Source: Flavobacteriales bacterium UBA7468 (GTDB lineage Bacteria > Bacteroidota > Bacteroidia > Flavobacteriales_D > Crocinitomicaceae). From it: DNA of 64,000 nucleotides. This document shows, piece after piece, positions 54,468 to 62,966 of this stretch. A program made the translations under genes and the position numbers. A model generated the notes under the pieces. It ran no database searches. It saw nothing but the letters and a program-made list of their open reading frames with translations, and was not told the origin of the DNA. The DNA lies in contig DLPC01000026.1 of NCBI GenBank assembly GCA_002478565.1, forward strand, positions 62,001-126,000, read 5' to 3'. Positions within the stretch are counted from its first letter, which is position 1. Every line of letters starts with the position of its first letter.

Positions 54468-55589
54468 ATGTTTTCAGAAACTCTTTTTTATATTGGCCCT
54501 TACAAGATTTGTTTTTGGAATCTGATCTTCCTTTTACTTATTTTTTTGGTAGCCGCTATCCTACGCCGACTTATTCATCGTGGGCTTAAAGGATACGTCA
54601 AAAGCGCTAATATCCAACTCGAGGCCAAGCAAATGGCTCGTTTGCGTTTAGTTAGTCAAAGTGTATATTTACTAGCCATCTACATAGCTGTCTTGAGTTT
54701 CAGATACAACAACGGACGCGTGACATTCAAAGATTTCCTTGATTTTAAATTATTTTCGTTCAATCAGTTCAATATTGATTTTGCCGATATTCTTGTTTTG
54801 ATTTCCGTTTTCTTTGGTGCAAAAATCGCAGTGAACCTATCAAAACTATACATTGCCAAGCGCTTTAAACGCAGTGCACACTACGATCCAGGAACCGAAT
54901 ACGTCTATATTCAGCTTGCCAAATATTTTATTTATGTCTTTTCGATCATATTAGGTCTGAAGTTGCTCGATATAGACCTCATGATTTTGCTCACGAGCTC
55001 CGTCGGTTTGCTAGTTGGTTTGGGCTTGGGCCTTCAGGATGTTTTCAAAGACATGATTGCCGGAATGGTTTTACTTTTCGAAGGAAACTTGAGGGTAGGG
55101 GATATTGTTGAGTTTTCAGGAAAAACAAAAAACGGCACGACCCAAGATGGCATAGTAGCTAAAATTGTCAAGATCAACGTCAGAACAACTCAAATACAAA
55201 CGCGTGAAGGAAACGTATTGATTATTCCTAACACACATTTAACGCAGGATCGAGTTGAAAACTGGAGTCACGGTTCAGAACTCACGCGCTTCACCATACA
55301 CGTTACTGTCGCATTTGGTTCAGACCTAGAGCTCATTAAAAGGTTACTAAAGCAAGCTGCACTTGCGCACCCTAAGGTCAAGAAAAACAATCCAGTGATG
55401 GTGCGATTTGCCGATTTTGGTGATTCAGGAATCAACTTAGAGCTTATTTTTTGGGCAGATCAAAGTTGGGATATCAATAACTATAAATCTGAAATCCGCT
55501 TTGAAATTGATCGCTTATTTAGGGCTTATCAGATTGAAATTCCGTATCCGCAGCGTGTGCTACATCAGGCGCCTCAGCGCAATTCGTAA
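54468..55589 (+). CDS. Mechanosensitive ion channel, MscS family (larger form)
   Basis: 373 residues. About five membrane segments in the first 190 residues. The pore-lining helix with GLLVGLGLGLQDVFKDMIAGMVLLFEG near 178-203 is followed by the beta-rich MscS middle domain (VGDIVEFSG, NVLIIPNTHL) and a C-terminal alpha/beta domain. It should release solutes on hypo-osmotic shock. It starts two bases after dnaG, and its last 16 bases overlap the end of convergent pdxJ. Confidence 0.93.
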   Translation: MFSETLFYIGPYKICFWNLIFLLLIFLVAAILRRLIHRGLKGYVKSANIQLEAKQMARLRLVSQSVYLLAIYIAVLSFRYNNGRVTFKDFLDFKLFSFNQFNIDFADILVLISVFFGAKIAVNLSKLYIAKRFKRSAHYDPGTEYVYIQLAKYFIYVFSIILGLKLLDIDLMILLTSSVGLLVGLGLGLQDVFKDMIAGMVLLFEGNLRVGDIVEFSGKTKNGTTQDGIVAKIVKINVRTTQIQTREGNVLIIPNTHLTQDRVENWSHGSELTRFTIHVTVAFGSDLELIKRLLKQAALAHPKVKKNNPVMVRFADFGDSGINLELIFWADQSWDINNYKSEIRFEIDRLFRAYQIEIPYPQRVLHQAPQRNS

Positions 55590-56287
55590 AGATAGCGTTG
55601 TATGGTGTTTTCGATGCCCAGGTAGAGTGCATCAGAAATTAACGCATGCCCAATTGATACTTCGTCAAGTGTGCACAAATTACTTTTGAGGTAAGCCAAA
55701 TTTTCTAGACTCAAATCATGACCAGCATTGATACCTAGGCCCAGTTCTTTGGCCTTTAGAGCGGCAAGCACATAAGGATCAATGGCTTTTTCGCGGTTAT
55801 GACTATAGTATTCGGCATAAGGGCCTGTGTACAGTTCGATGCGATCAGCTCCTAATTGAGCCGCATGCTCTATTTGTCTCAGATCGGTTTCCATAAACAA
55901 TGAAACCCTCACCCCTAATTGCTTGATTTGTGCAATAATAGGTTGTAAAAATTCATTTTGCTGAATGCAATCCCAACCGGCGTTAGAGGTCAGAACGCCC
56001 GGTGGGTCGGGTACAAGCGTGGCTTGAGCTGGCCTCAGCTCTTCGATGAGCTGAAGGTAGCGTTCGTCTGGATAGCCTTCAATATTGAATTCAGTAGTTA
56101 CGACATCCTTGAGCCCATAACAATCTGCCGTGGTAATATGCCTTTGGTCTGGCCTCGGATGAACGGTGATTCCTTGTGCGCCAAATCTTTCAGCGTCGAT
56201 AGCAAATTGAATGACATCGGGTAGCTTTCCGCCTCTGGCATTTCTTAGCGTGGCTATTTTGTTGATATTGACACTTAGTCTGGTCAT
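55574..56287 (-). CDS. pdxJ: Pyridoxine 5'-phosphate synthase
   Basis: 237 residues. Condenses 1-deoxy-xylulose-5-phosphate with 3-amino-2-oxopropyl phosphate to give pyridoxine phosphate (DXP-dependent vitamin B6 route). It opens TRLSVNINKIATLRNARGG, with GITVHPRPDQRHI near residues 45-57, TLVPD near 103, RVSLFMETD near 129-137, GADRIELYTGPYA near 153-165 and GINAGHDLSLENL near 192-204. The start is the ATG at 56287: a longer in-frame extension to 56398 crosses a consensus promoter and the divergent CBS gene. Confidence 0.96.
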   Translation of the reverse strand: MTRLSVNINKIATLRNARGGKLPDVIQFAIDAERFGAQGITVHPRPDQRHITTADCYGLKDVVTTEFNIEGYPDERYLQLIEELRPAQATLVPDPPGVLTSNAGWDCIQQNEFLQPIIAQIKQLGVRVSLFMETDLRQIEHAAQLGADRIELYTGPYAEYYSHNREKAIDPYVLAALKAKELGLGINAGHDLSLENLAYLKSNLCTLDEVSIGHALISDALYLGIENTIQRYLYELR

Positions 56288-56305
56288 GGCACAATAATTG
56301 GAATA

Positions 56306-56313
56306 CAAAAGTA
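56306..56313 (-). promoter_or_regulatory. pdxJ: -7 promoter element TACTTTTG of pdxJ
   Basis: Exact minus-strand TAnnTTTG match 18 bases before the ATG at 56287. It rules against the longer upstream start. Confidence 0.6.
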
Positions 56314-56350
56314 CGAAACATTCAAGGTTTTTAGTATTTTGGCCACAACT

Positions 56351-57013
56351 ATGAGAGCAAGCGAAATTATTTCCGAAGTAATACCCCCGCTGGTACATAC
56401 TGATTCAGGCGAAAAAGCACTGTTGTGGATGGATGAATTTCAGATCAATCACTTGCCAGTGCTCAAAAATGGCAATTTTGTCGGTGTCTTATCTGAATCA
56501 GAATTACTCGATCAAACGGACCTTGAGCCAAATCTTGATGAGCTTTTTCAGCATCTTCCGCGTCCATTTGTTTTTGCAGATGCCCATTTATTTGATATAC
56601 TTCAGCATTTTTCTTTATTTAAACTTACGGCCCTTCCTGTACTCGATCGACAAGAGCAATATTTGGGTGTAATTTCCGCTCAAGATCTATTACAACTACT
56701 CGCACAATCAACTGGTGTAAAGGAAATTGGCTCTGTTTTGGTCTTGGAGATGGATGCTAATAACTATGTACTCTCTCAGATCGCTCAAATCGTTGAGAGT
56801 AATCAAGCAAAAATCCTCAATTTATTCATCGACAGTGACCCAGATAGTACTAAAATCCGCGTAAGTCTCAAGATCAATCAGCAAAATCTTAGTTCAATAA
56901 TCCGTACCTTTGAGCGTTATGATTATCAAGTGTTGGCAAGCTATCAAGCCGAAAACCAACAAAATGAATTGCAAGAGCGCTATGATGAGCTCATGCTCTA
57001 TTTAAACATGTAA
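56351..57013 (+). CDS. CBS-domain-pair protein
   Basis: 220 residues from the ATG at 56351. Two CBS motifs (about residues 5-60 with HLPVLKNGNFVGVLSES, and 70-125 with ALPVLDRQEQYLGVISAQDLL) form one adenosyl-ligand-binding Bateman module, followed by an ACT-like regulatory region (about 140-205). It probably senses an adenine nucleotide or another ligand; the partner is unknown, but it overlaps nadK by one base (TAATG), which suggests a link to NAD/NADP or ATP status. An in-frame TTG four codons upstream is not needed. Confidence 0.85.
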   Translation: MRASEIISEVIPPLVHTDSGEKALLWMDEFQINHLPVLKNGNFVGVLSESELLDQTDLEPNLDELFQHLPRPFVFADAHLFDILQHFSLFKLTALPVLDRQEQYLGVISAQDLLQLLAQSTGVKEIGSVLVLEMDANNYVLSQIAQIVESNQAKILNLFIDSDPDSTKIRVSLKINQQNLSSIIRTFERYDYQVLASYQAENQQNELQERYDELMLYLNM

Positions 57014-57900
57014 TGAAACAAATCGCGATTTACGCTAAAAAACTAACGAAAGCTGATTTATCCATTCTAGATTCTTTACTCACCGGAATTAAAGAAAAAG
57101 GTTGGTCTGCCATTTTGGAAGTAGAGCTCTTTCAGATGTTACAAACTAAATATCAGTTTTCAGATGAATTTGCCACTTTTGAAAGCCACCAAGACCTCAA
57201 AAATGGCTTTGATCTATTGATCAGTTTAGGTGGTGACGGAACTTTTTTGAAATCAGTATCCTTTATCCGAGATTCTGGGGTTCCCATACTCGGGATCAAT
57301 ACGGGGCGTTTGGGTTTTCTATCGAATATCGCCAAAACCCAAATTGACCAAACGCTCGATCGCTTTGAAAAAGGTCAGTTTGAATTTCAAAAAAGATCTT
57401 TGCTCAGGGTTGAAACTGATGAGCAACTTTTTGGTGACGAGAATTTTGCCCTTAACGAACTGACGCTTCAAAAAAAAGATACGTCCTCAATGGTTAAGGT
57501 ACACGCTTATCTCGACGACAAATATTTAAACACCTATTGGGCCGATGGCCTCATCGTATCAACACCAACTGGGTCTACAGCATATAGTCTAAGTTGCGGT
57601 GGGCCAATTATTACGCCAGGATGTCAGGTTCACATGCTGACACCAATCGCTGCGCATAATTTAAATGTGCGCCCGGTGGTTGTGCCTGATCATATGCCTA
57701 TTTCCCTACAAATTGAGGGCAGAGACAGATCCTATTTGCTTTCTTTAGATGGCCATTCTCGGCAAATCAAACAAGGCGAAAAGGTAAAAATCACGAAAGC
57801 TGAATTTATGATTAATGTTGTCAAATTTGAAGACAACAATTTTTTAGATACGATCCGCAACAAAATGTTGTGGGGTAGTGACACACGTAACGAACTATAA
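57013..57900 (+). CDS. nadK: NAD kinase
   Basis: 295 residues. Phosphorylates NAD to NADP. Catalytic GGDGTFL is near residues 73-79 and NTGRLGFLSN near 96-105; the STPTGSTAYSLSCGGPI segment (about 187-203) contacts the nicotinamide side. Its ATG overlaps the stop of the CBS gene, giving a probable CBS-nadK unit that continues into the isomerase genes six bases downstream. Confidence 0.96.
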   Translation: MKQIAIYAKKLTKADLSILDSLLTGIKEKGWSAILEVELFQMLQTKYQFSDEFATFESHQDLKNGFDLLISLGGDGTFLKSVSFIRDSGVPILGINTGRLGFLSNIAKTQIDQTLDRFEKGQFEFQKRSLLRVETDEQLFGDENFALNELTLQKKDTSSMVKVHAYLDDKYLNTYWADGLIVSTPTGSTAYSLSCGGPIITPGCQVHMLTPIAAHNLNVRPVVVPDHMPISLQIEGRDRSYLLSLDGHSRQIKQGEKVKITKAEFMINVVKFEDNNFLDTIRNKMLWGSDTRNEL

Positions 57901-57906
57901 AACAAC

Positions 57907-58623
57907 ATGAAAAAACCAATTTTATTCCTCCTTTTTGGGAGTTTGACATGGAGTGCTCAAGCACAAGAAACCCTAATTAAAAGCAGAATTGATTCCGTAA
58001 GTTACCTTGCTGGGCAAAATATCGCACAAAGCGTACTCAAAGACTTTCCGGAGGCCAATGTTTATCTTTTGGTACAAGGTCTCAGTGATGCACTTTTACA
58101 AAAACCAAGTGTACTTACTGATCCTGACAACAAATGTGTCATGACCTATTTCCAAGAAAAAATGGAGGCCATTCAGCAAGCTGAGCAAGCAGTTGATCAA
58201 GAAGCCTTGGCACAAGAATTAGAAGCAGCCAGAGTTAACCGCGAAAAAGGCGAGGCATTTTTAGCTGCCAACGCCAAAAAAGAAGGTGTTGTCGTAACAG
58301 CAAGTGGCTTGCAGTATGAAGTGCTTAAAAAAGGACGCGGAGCTAGTCCTAAAGCCACTTCAACTGTAAAAGTTCACTACACGGGTACAACTATCAATGG
58401 TGAAGTTTTTGATAGTTCGGTAGAAAGAAACGAACCCATTTCTTTCCCATTGAACGCAGTTATTCCAGGTTGGACAGAAGGTGTGCAACTGATGAAAGTA
58501 GGCGCTAAGTACCGTTTTTACATTCCTCAAGAATTGGCCTATGGTCAAAATTCACCAACAGCCTTGATTCCTCCTTATTCAGTGCTTATCTTTGAAGTAC
58601 AATTATTAGAAATTGAAAAATAA
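57907..58623 (+). CDS. FKBP-type peptidyl-prolyl cis-trans isomerase (FkpA-like)
   Basis: 238 residues with a signal peptide ending near SAQA. A helical N-terminal dimerisation/chaperone region (about 25-115) is followed by an FKBP domain (about 135-237) with VKVHYTGTTINGEVFDSS, VIPGWTEGVQLM and IPPYSVLIFEVQLL. The layout is that of periplasmic FkpA/Mip folding helpers. It directly precedes the cyclophilin-FKBP fusion, so two isomerases are made together. Confidence 0.93.
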   Translation: MKKPILFLLFGSLTWSAQAQETLIKSRIDSVSYLAGQNIAQSVLKDFPEANVYLLVQGLSDALLQKPSVLTDPDNKCVMTYFQEKMEAIQQAEQAVDQEALAQELEAARVNREKGEAFLAANAKKEGVVVTASGLQYEVLKKGRGASPKATSTVKVHYTGTTINGEVFDSSVERNEPISFPLNAVIPGWTEGVQLMKVGAKYRFYIPQELAYGQNSPTALIPPYSVLIFEVQLLEIEK

Positions 58624-58627
58624 GACC

Positions 58628-59707
58628 ATGAAAAAAATTCTCTTCGCATTCATTTTTCTTCCATTTATCCATTTCGCTCAGCAATTAGCAGACGGTATTT
58701 ATGCAAAATTCACCACTACAAAGGGTGAAATCCTATGTCAACTCGAGTATCAAAAAGTTCCTATGACCGTTGCTAACTTTGTAGGTTTGGCTGAAGGTAA
58801 TCTAAAAGTAAATGACAAGGTCATTGATAAGCCATTTTTTGATGGCCTCTTATTTCACCGCGTGATTGCTGACTTTATGATTCAAGGAGGTGATCCATTG
58901 GGCAATGGATCAGGTGACCCTGGTTATAAATTCTATGATGAAATTGACCCAAGTCTAAAACATACTGGCCCTGGAATTTTATCAATGGCCAATTCAGGTC
59001 CGAACACCAACGGATCGCAATTTTTCATTACGCACAAAGAAACTCCTTGGTTGGACGGTAAGCATACTGTTTTTGGACACGTTATTTCTGGACAAGAGGT
59101 CGTCAATGCGATTGCTCAAAATGATACCATGATTAAAGTTGAAATCATCAGACAAGGTAAGGCGGCACGCAATTGGTCTGCGCAAGTGGCATTTGATGAA
59201 GTATTCTTAGCTAAAAAGGCCGAAGAAGCTGAACAAGAAGCAGAAATGGCGAAGGTAGTAGCGATGTCTCAGGAAGAATACAAAGTATTCATGCTTCAAG
59301 AAGTCTTGAAAAAATATCCTAACGCCATACAAAGTGAAACAGGTTTGGTCTATGTAATTTTAGACAAAGGTGTGGGGCCAAAAGTAGAGCAGGGCAAGAA
59401 AGTAAGTCTACATTACACAGGTACCTTTAGAAGAGATGGTAAAAAATTTGACTCTTCTAAAGACCGCAATATGCCGCTAGAATTTGAATACAAAGTTCAA
59501 CGAATGATTCCAGGTTTTGAAGAAGGAATAACCTACATTCAAGAAGGTGGTAAAATTTTGCTTTTCATTCCCTATTACAATGCATATGGTAAGCAAGGTC
59601 GCCCCGGAGCTATTCCTCCGTATTCAGACCTCGTTTTTGAAATTGAACTTTTAAAAGCTGCAGAAGCACCTCATGTGCATACTGAAGGCGATGGCCATCA
59701 GCATTAA
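58628..59707 (+). CDS. Two-domain peptidyl-prolyl isomerase: cyclophilin fused to FKBP
   Basis: 359 residues with a signal peptide ending near IHFAQ. The first half (about 25-185) is a cyclophilin with FHRVIADFMIQGGDP, NGSQFFIT and WLDGKHTVFGHV. An acidic, Glu/Ala-rich linker (about 195-235) joins it to an FKBP domain (about 240-345: VSLHYTGTFRRDGKKFDSS, MIPGFEEGI, IPPYSDLVFEIELL). A His-rich tail ends HVHTEGDGHQH. Both isomerase domains keep their main motifs. The ATG at 58628 is preferred to a TTG five codons earlier inside the preceding gene. The stop overlaps the convergent T9SS gene by four bases. Confidence 0.93.
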   Translation: MKKILFAFIFLPFIHFAQQLADGIYAKFTTTKGEILCQLEYQKVPMTVANFVGLAEGNLKVNDKVIDKPFFDGLLFHRVIADFMIQGGDPLGNGSGDPGYKFYDEIDPSLKHTGPGILSMANSGPNTNGSQFFITHKETPWLDGKHTVFGHVISGQEVVNAIAQNDTMIKVEIIRQGKAARNWSAQVAFDEVFLAKKAEEAEQEAEMAKVVAMSQEEYKVFMLQEVLKKYPNAIQSETGLVYVILDKGVGPKVEQGKKVSLHYTGTFRRDGKKFDSSKDRNMPLEFEYKVQRMIPGFEEGITYIQEGGKILLFIPYYNAYGKQGRPGAIPPYSDLVFEIELLKAAEAPHVHTEGDGHQH

Positions 59708-60615
59708 TGACGAAAGACTTTTCTTGTGGAGGTGACTCCGGATGGAACCGTCAATTGAACAAAAAATACACCATTTGAAAACCCTGACAAATTCAGGGTT
59801 TTTTCATTTTGCCTCTGCTGTAATAGTTGCCCATTTACATCATAAATAGCAATTTCAAATTCATTTCGTTCCGTAGAAATGTGAAGCTCATTTTCGACTG
59901 GGTTAGGGCTACATTCGAACATAAGTGCAGCATCTTGAGAAATGGAAAGACCGCTGGGCATATCTGCGTAAGCAAAATGAATATTTTCAAGCATCCAACC
60001 TTCTTTGTTATTATTGATACTGTCGCTTTTGAATAAAAAACGATAGTACATGGTGTCTGTAGGGAAACTTTTTAATGGAAGTATCCAAACCCATTGCAAT
60101 ACTGAATGGCGCTGAGAAAAATGTCCTGAAAAACCAGCTCGACCATCGAAAAGCGTATCAGATTGTCCATAAAAATTTTCTGTATTAAAAGCCACGTTTG
60201 TCAGGGCATCTTCATAAATATCAATCCAGGTTTGACCGTAATCATAGGAAACTTCGATGCGCCCACCGTCCATTGAAGAATCAGAATCCATGCTATGATC
60301 GAACGACAAAATAAAATTGAAAATTGAGTTGGGATTAACCGGCCAATGTATTTCAAAGCTTTCTTCTACATTGATTGAATAATTTTGCAGGGTATCTGTG
60401 ATCAATACTTTGTGGGGGTTATTTGGTTGTAGAAAGTTTTTTTGAGAAAAACCATTTTGCCATAACCCATTTTGGTTGACCTCTATGTAAGGACAAGCAG
60501 TAGAAAAGTCAGTTGAATCAACGGCAATAATTCCAAGATAAGGATCGATTTGAGCCAGTGAAACAAAGGGTGCTTTGAACAAGATGAGCAAAAAAAGTAG
60601 CGTTTGTATTTTCAT
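59704..60615 (-). CDS. T9SS type A-sorted secreted protein
   Basis: 303 residues. Signal peptide ends near VSLAQ. The middle (about 85-215) has an MAM/jelly-roll-like look, with GGRIEVSYDYGQTWIDI and GFSGHFSQRHSVLQW; the rest shows alternating strands. The C-terminal FECSPNPVENELHIS, IYDVNGQLLQQR and FVQLTVPSGVTSTRKVF form a type A sorting domain. No enzyme motif is seen. It sits 12 bases downstream of the DUF4159 gene on the same strand. Confidence 0.85.
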   Translation of the reverse strand: MKIQTLLFLLILFKAPFVSLAQIDPYLGIIAVDSTDFSTACPYIEVNQNGLWQNGFSQKNFLQPNNPHKVLITDTLQNYSINVEESFEIHWPVNPNSIFNFILSFDHSMDSDSSMDGGRIEVSYDYGQTWIDIYEDALTNVAFNTENFYGQSDTLFDGRAGFSGHFSQRHSVLQWVWILPLKSFPTDTMYYRFLFKSDSINNNKEGWMLENIHFAYADMPSGLSISQDAALMFECSPNPVENELHISTERNEFEIAIYDVNGQLLQQRQNEKTLNLSGFSNGVFFVQLTVPSGVTSTRKVFRH

Positions 60616-60627
60616 TATAATTTACAA

Positions 60628-61278
60628 TTAATTTGAAAAAACATATTGAATAATGTTAGCGCCCATTTGTAAGGCTTGTTTGCGCTTTTCTGGTGGGTCG
60701 TTGTGTACTTGGGGGTCTTCCCAACCATCTGAAAGATCGGTTTCGTAAGTATACAAGCATACTAAACGACCCTCGATGACAATACCAAAGGCTTGTGGTT
60801 TCTTGCCATCATGTTCGTGTATTTTAGGTAAACCATTCGGGAAAACATAATGTTGTTTAAAAATAGGGTGGTCCGAGGGAAGTTCAGTAAGAGGGTATTC
60901 CGGAAGTACTTTTTTAAGTTCCGCACGCACAAAACCATCCATGCCATAGTTGTCATCTATGTGTAAAAAACCGCCAGCCAATAAATAGGTCCTGAGATTT
61001 TGAACTTCAGCTTTCGAAAAGACAACATTCCCATGCCCAGTCATGTGTACAAAAGGATATTGCATGAGGTCTTTGCTACCTACTTCCACGTAAGGTACTT
61101 CCTTTGAAATTTTGGTATGAAGTTCAGTGTTGCAAAATGTGATGAGGTTAGGTAAGGCAGTTGGATTGGCATAGTAGTCGCCGCCGCCGTGGTACTTGAG
61201 AACGGCTAATTGATAGGTGTTTTGGGCCTTTAAACAAAAGCTAGAAATCAAGACAAAAAACAAGAATAGAATTTTCAT
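60628..61278 (-). CDS. DUF4159 domain exported protein
   Basis: 216 residues, signal peptide ending near CLKAQ. DUF4159 features are clear: LAVLKYHGGGDYYANP near residues 24-39, PFVHMTGHGNVVFS near 74-87, GGFLHIDDNYG near 102-112 and CLYTYETDLSDGWED near 170-184. The family has a glutamine-amidotransferase-like flavodoxin fold and unknown function. Its start overlaps the ribD stop by four bases, so it follows ribD in one operon. Confidence 0.9.
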   Translation of the reverse strand: MKILFLFFVLISSFCLKAQNTYQLAVLKYHGGGDYYANPTALPNLITFCNTELHTKISKEVPYVEVGSKDLMQYPFVHMTGHGNVVFSKAEVQNLRTYLLAGGFLHIDDNYGMDGFVRAELKKVLPEYPLTELPSDHPIFKQHYVFPNGLPKIHEHDGKKPQAFGIVIEGRLVCLYTYETDLSDGWEDPQVHNDPPEKRKQALQMGANIIQYVFSN

Positions 61279-62309
61279 GAGCGTCTTTTGAAATAGAATA
61301 CTTGATCAGTGCCAAAGGTGTGTGCATGTATCGGAATTTTGTTTAGAACGGGAGCTTTTACGCCTTGTTCAAATTTGAGGTCTCCGACTAAAACATAAGC
61401 TTCATCCCAAACATTATCGATAATAAAATATTGAAGTGTTCTACTTCCTCCTTCAACCATGACTGAATGTATGCCACGTTTATAGAGTTCTTCAAGAATG
61501 AGTTTGGTGGACGTTTCTTTGATTTTGATCCATTCAACACCTTCTTTTTGGTCGTTTTTTAGGCGATTAAAGATAAGCGTCGGTGCCGCCTCAGAAAAAA
61601 GACTGAGGTCATTTTGCACTTGTAATTGACTGTCAATTAGAATACGGATTGGATTTTGACCAGCAACATCGCGTACAGTTAATGATGGATTGTCGTTTAG
61701 GGCAGTATGTTTACCGACCAGAATACTCATTTCTTGACTACGCCAGTGGTGCACAAGGGCTCGGGTTTCTTCACCAGTGATCCAGTTGATCCCTTTTTCA
61801 TTTGGTCCTCTGAGTTTATCGAGAAAACCATCTTTGGTCTGGGCCCATTTGAGTGTGACATACGGACGTTGTTTTTCATGCAAACTAAAAAAGCGCTTAT
61901 TGAGTTGTCGGGCCTCAGTTTCAAGCACGCCTACCGTAACTTGGATTCCTGCTTTTTGTAATCTTTCGATGCCCTTTCCTGACACCTTTGGGTTGGGGTC
62001 TTTGACCGCGATTATAACATGCGCTATTTTTTTTTCGATGAGTAAATTGCTACAAGGTGGCGTTTTACCAAAATGTGCGCAGGGCTCTAAGCTGACGTAG
62101 GCCGTGGCACCTTCAATGTCAGCAGGGTTTACTACGTTATTGATTGCATTGACTTCAGCGTGCGCAGCTCCAAATACTTGGTGATAACCTTCCCCAATGA
62201 TTTGATTGTTTTTTACGATTACACAACCTACCATGGGGTTTGGGGCTACCGCTATACCCCCTAATTTGGCAAGGTCTAAACATCGTTGCATGTAATCCTG
62301 ATGCTGCAT
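61275..62309 (-). CDS. ribD: Bifunctional diaminohydroxyphosphoribosylaminopyrimidine deaminase / uracil reductase
   Basis: 344 residues from the ATG at 62309. Two successive riboflavin-pathway steps. The deaminase half has zinc ligands His50 in HAEVNAI and Cys77/Cys86 in CAHFGKTPPC; the reductase half (about 150-344) has VTLKWAQTKDGFL and MVEGGSRTLQYF. An in-frame ATG seven codons upstream (62330) is ruled out because a perfect minus-strand -7 element ends three bases before 62309. It leads the ribD-DUF4159-T9SS unit. Confidence 0.96.
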   Translation of the reverse strand: MQHQDYMQRCLDLAKLGGIAVAPNPMVGCVIVKNNQIIGEGYHQVFGAAHAEVNAINNVVNPADIEGATAYVSLEPCAHFGKTPPCSNLLIEKKIAHVIIAVKDPNPKVSGKGIERLQKAGIQVTVGVLETEARQLNKRFFSLHEKQRPYVTLKWAQTKDGFLDKLRGPNEKGINWITGEETRALVHHWRSQEMSILVGKHTALNDNPSLTVRDVAGQNPIRILIDSQLQVQNDLSLFSEAAPTLIFNRLKNDQKEGVEWIKIKETSTKLILEELYKRGIHSVMVEGGSRTLQYFIIDNVWDEAYVLVGDLKFEQGVKAPVLNKIPIHAHTFGTDQVFYFKRRS

Positions 62310-62312
62310 AGT

Positions 62313-62320
62313 CAAAGTTA
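62313..62320 (-). promoter_or_regulatory. ribD: -7 promoter element TAACTTTG of ribD, leaderless layout
   Basis: Exact minus-strand TAnnTTTG match three bases before the ATG at 62309. A minus-strand TTG at 62338-62340 is 17 bases upstream, inside the end of the AlkB-like gene. Confidence 0.7.
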
Positions 62321-62326
62321 AGCAAT

Positions 62327-62938
62327 TCAAATTGATGCAACGATCTTGCGAAAAGTTAAATTGATGCGTTGGCCCGAAAAATTACGGACTTTCGGTAACT
62401 GATGTTTCCAGTGGTGTTGTAGTTCTCCGTACATGTGCAATAAACTCCCATCGGCAAGGTGGATTTTTAGTTTTTGCCCAGTTCGTTGATGTCTCAATTC
62501 AAAAGGTCTTTCTGCACCCAAACTCAGCGAAGCGATACTTGGATTGCTGCCTAAACTTTTTTCATTATCGGCATGCCAACCGTTAGAATCTTGTCCATCT
62601 CGATACAGATTAATAAGAAGGGCGTTGTAGGTGTTTTTGGTGCGTGCTTCAATCCTTAAGCGCAATTCATTTAAAAATGCTGGAAAAGGCTGGTTTTTAA
62701 GTTGCTGTCCTGAGTAGCCGTATTTTTCACCATTCAAGGAAAAGTATGCCTCCAAACGCGGAACAGCGATAGCTTTTCCAAATATTTTGATTTGATTTTG
62801 TTCAAATGCAAGTTCTTCCTTTATTTGTTTAAATAGCGCTATGCTTTCCGATTTACTTAAAAAAGAAGGGAAATAATCCAAATTTCCATTTTGTATTTCA
62901 ATAGCTTGGTGGCTCGAATGTTGGTAGTCGCTAAACAT
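62327..62938 (-). CDS. AlkB-like 2-oxoglutarate/Fe(II) dioxygenase
   Basis: 203 residues. AlkB enzymes remove alkyl groups from damaged DNA or RNA by oxidation. The iron ligands are visible as His122 and Asp124 in WHADNEKSLG and His179 in HHWKHQLPK; Arg191 and Arg197 in RINLTFRK bind 2-oxoglutarate. The NLYRDGQDSNGWHAD run is typical of the ALKBH2/3-like bacterial group. A possible minus-strand -7 variant (TACTTTTA) lies at 62955-62962, facing the mscS promoter. Confidence 0.93.
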   Translation of the reverse strand: MFSDYQHSSHQAIEIQNGNLDYFPSFLSKSESIALFKQIKEELAFEQNQIKIFGKAIAVPRLEAYFSLNGEKYGYSGQQLKNQPFPAFLNELRLRIEARTKNTYNALLINLYRDGQDSNGWHADNEKSLGSNPSIASLSLGAERPFELRHQRTGQKLKIHLADGSLLHMYGELQHHWKHQLPKVRNFSGQRINLTFRKIVASI

Positions 62939-62941
62939 TTT

Positions 62942-62949
62942 TATTTTTG
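62942..62949 (+). promoter_or_regulatory. -7 promoter element TATTTTTG of the small MscS channel
   Basis: Exact TAnnTTTG match ending 17 bases before the ATG at 62967, with a TTG 18 bases upstream at 62921-62923. It lies in a 28-base divergent gap. Confidence 0.6.
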
Positions 62950-62966
62950 TAGCTTAAAAGTACAAC

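Noticed and set aside
56288..56398. 37-codon N-terminal extension of pdxJ
   Set aside because: The conserved protein starts at 56287; the extension crosses the promoter and overlaps the divergent CBS gene.
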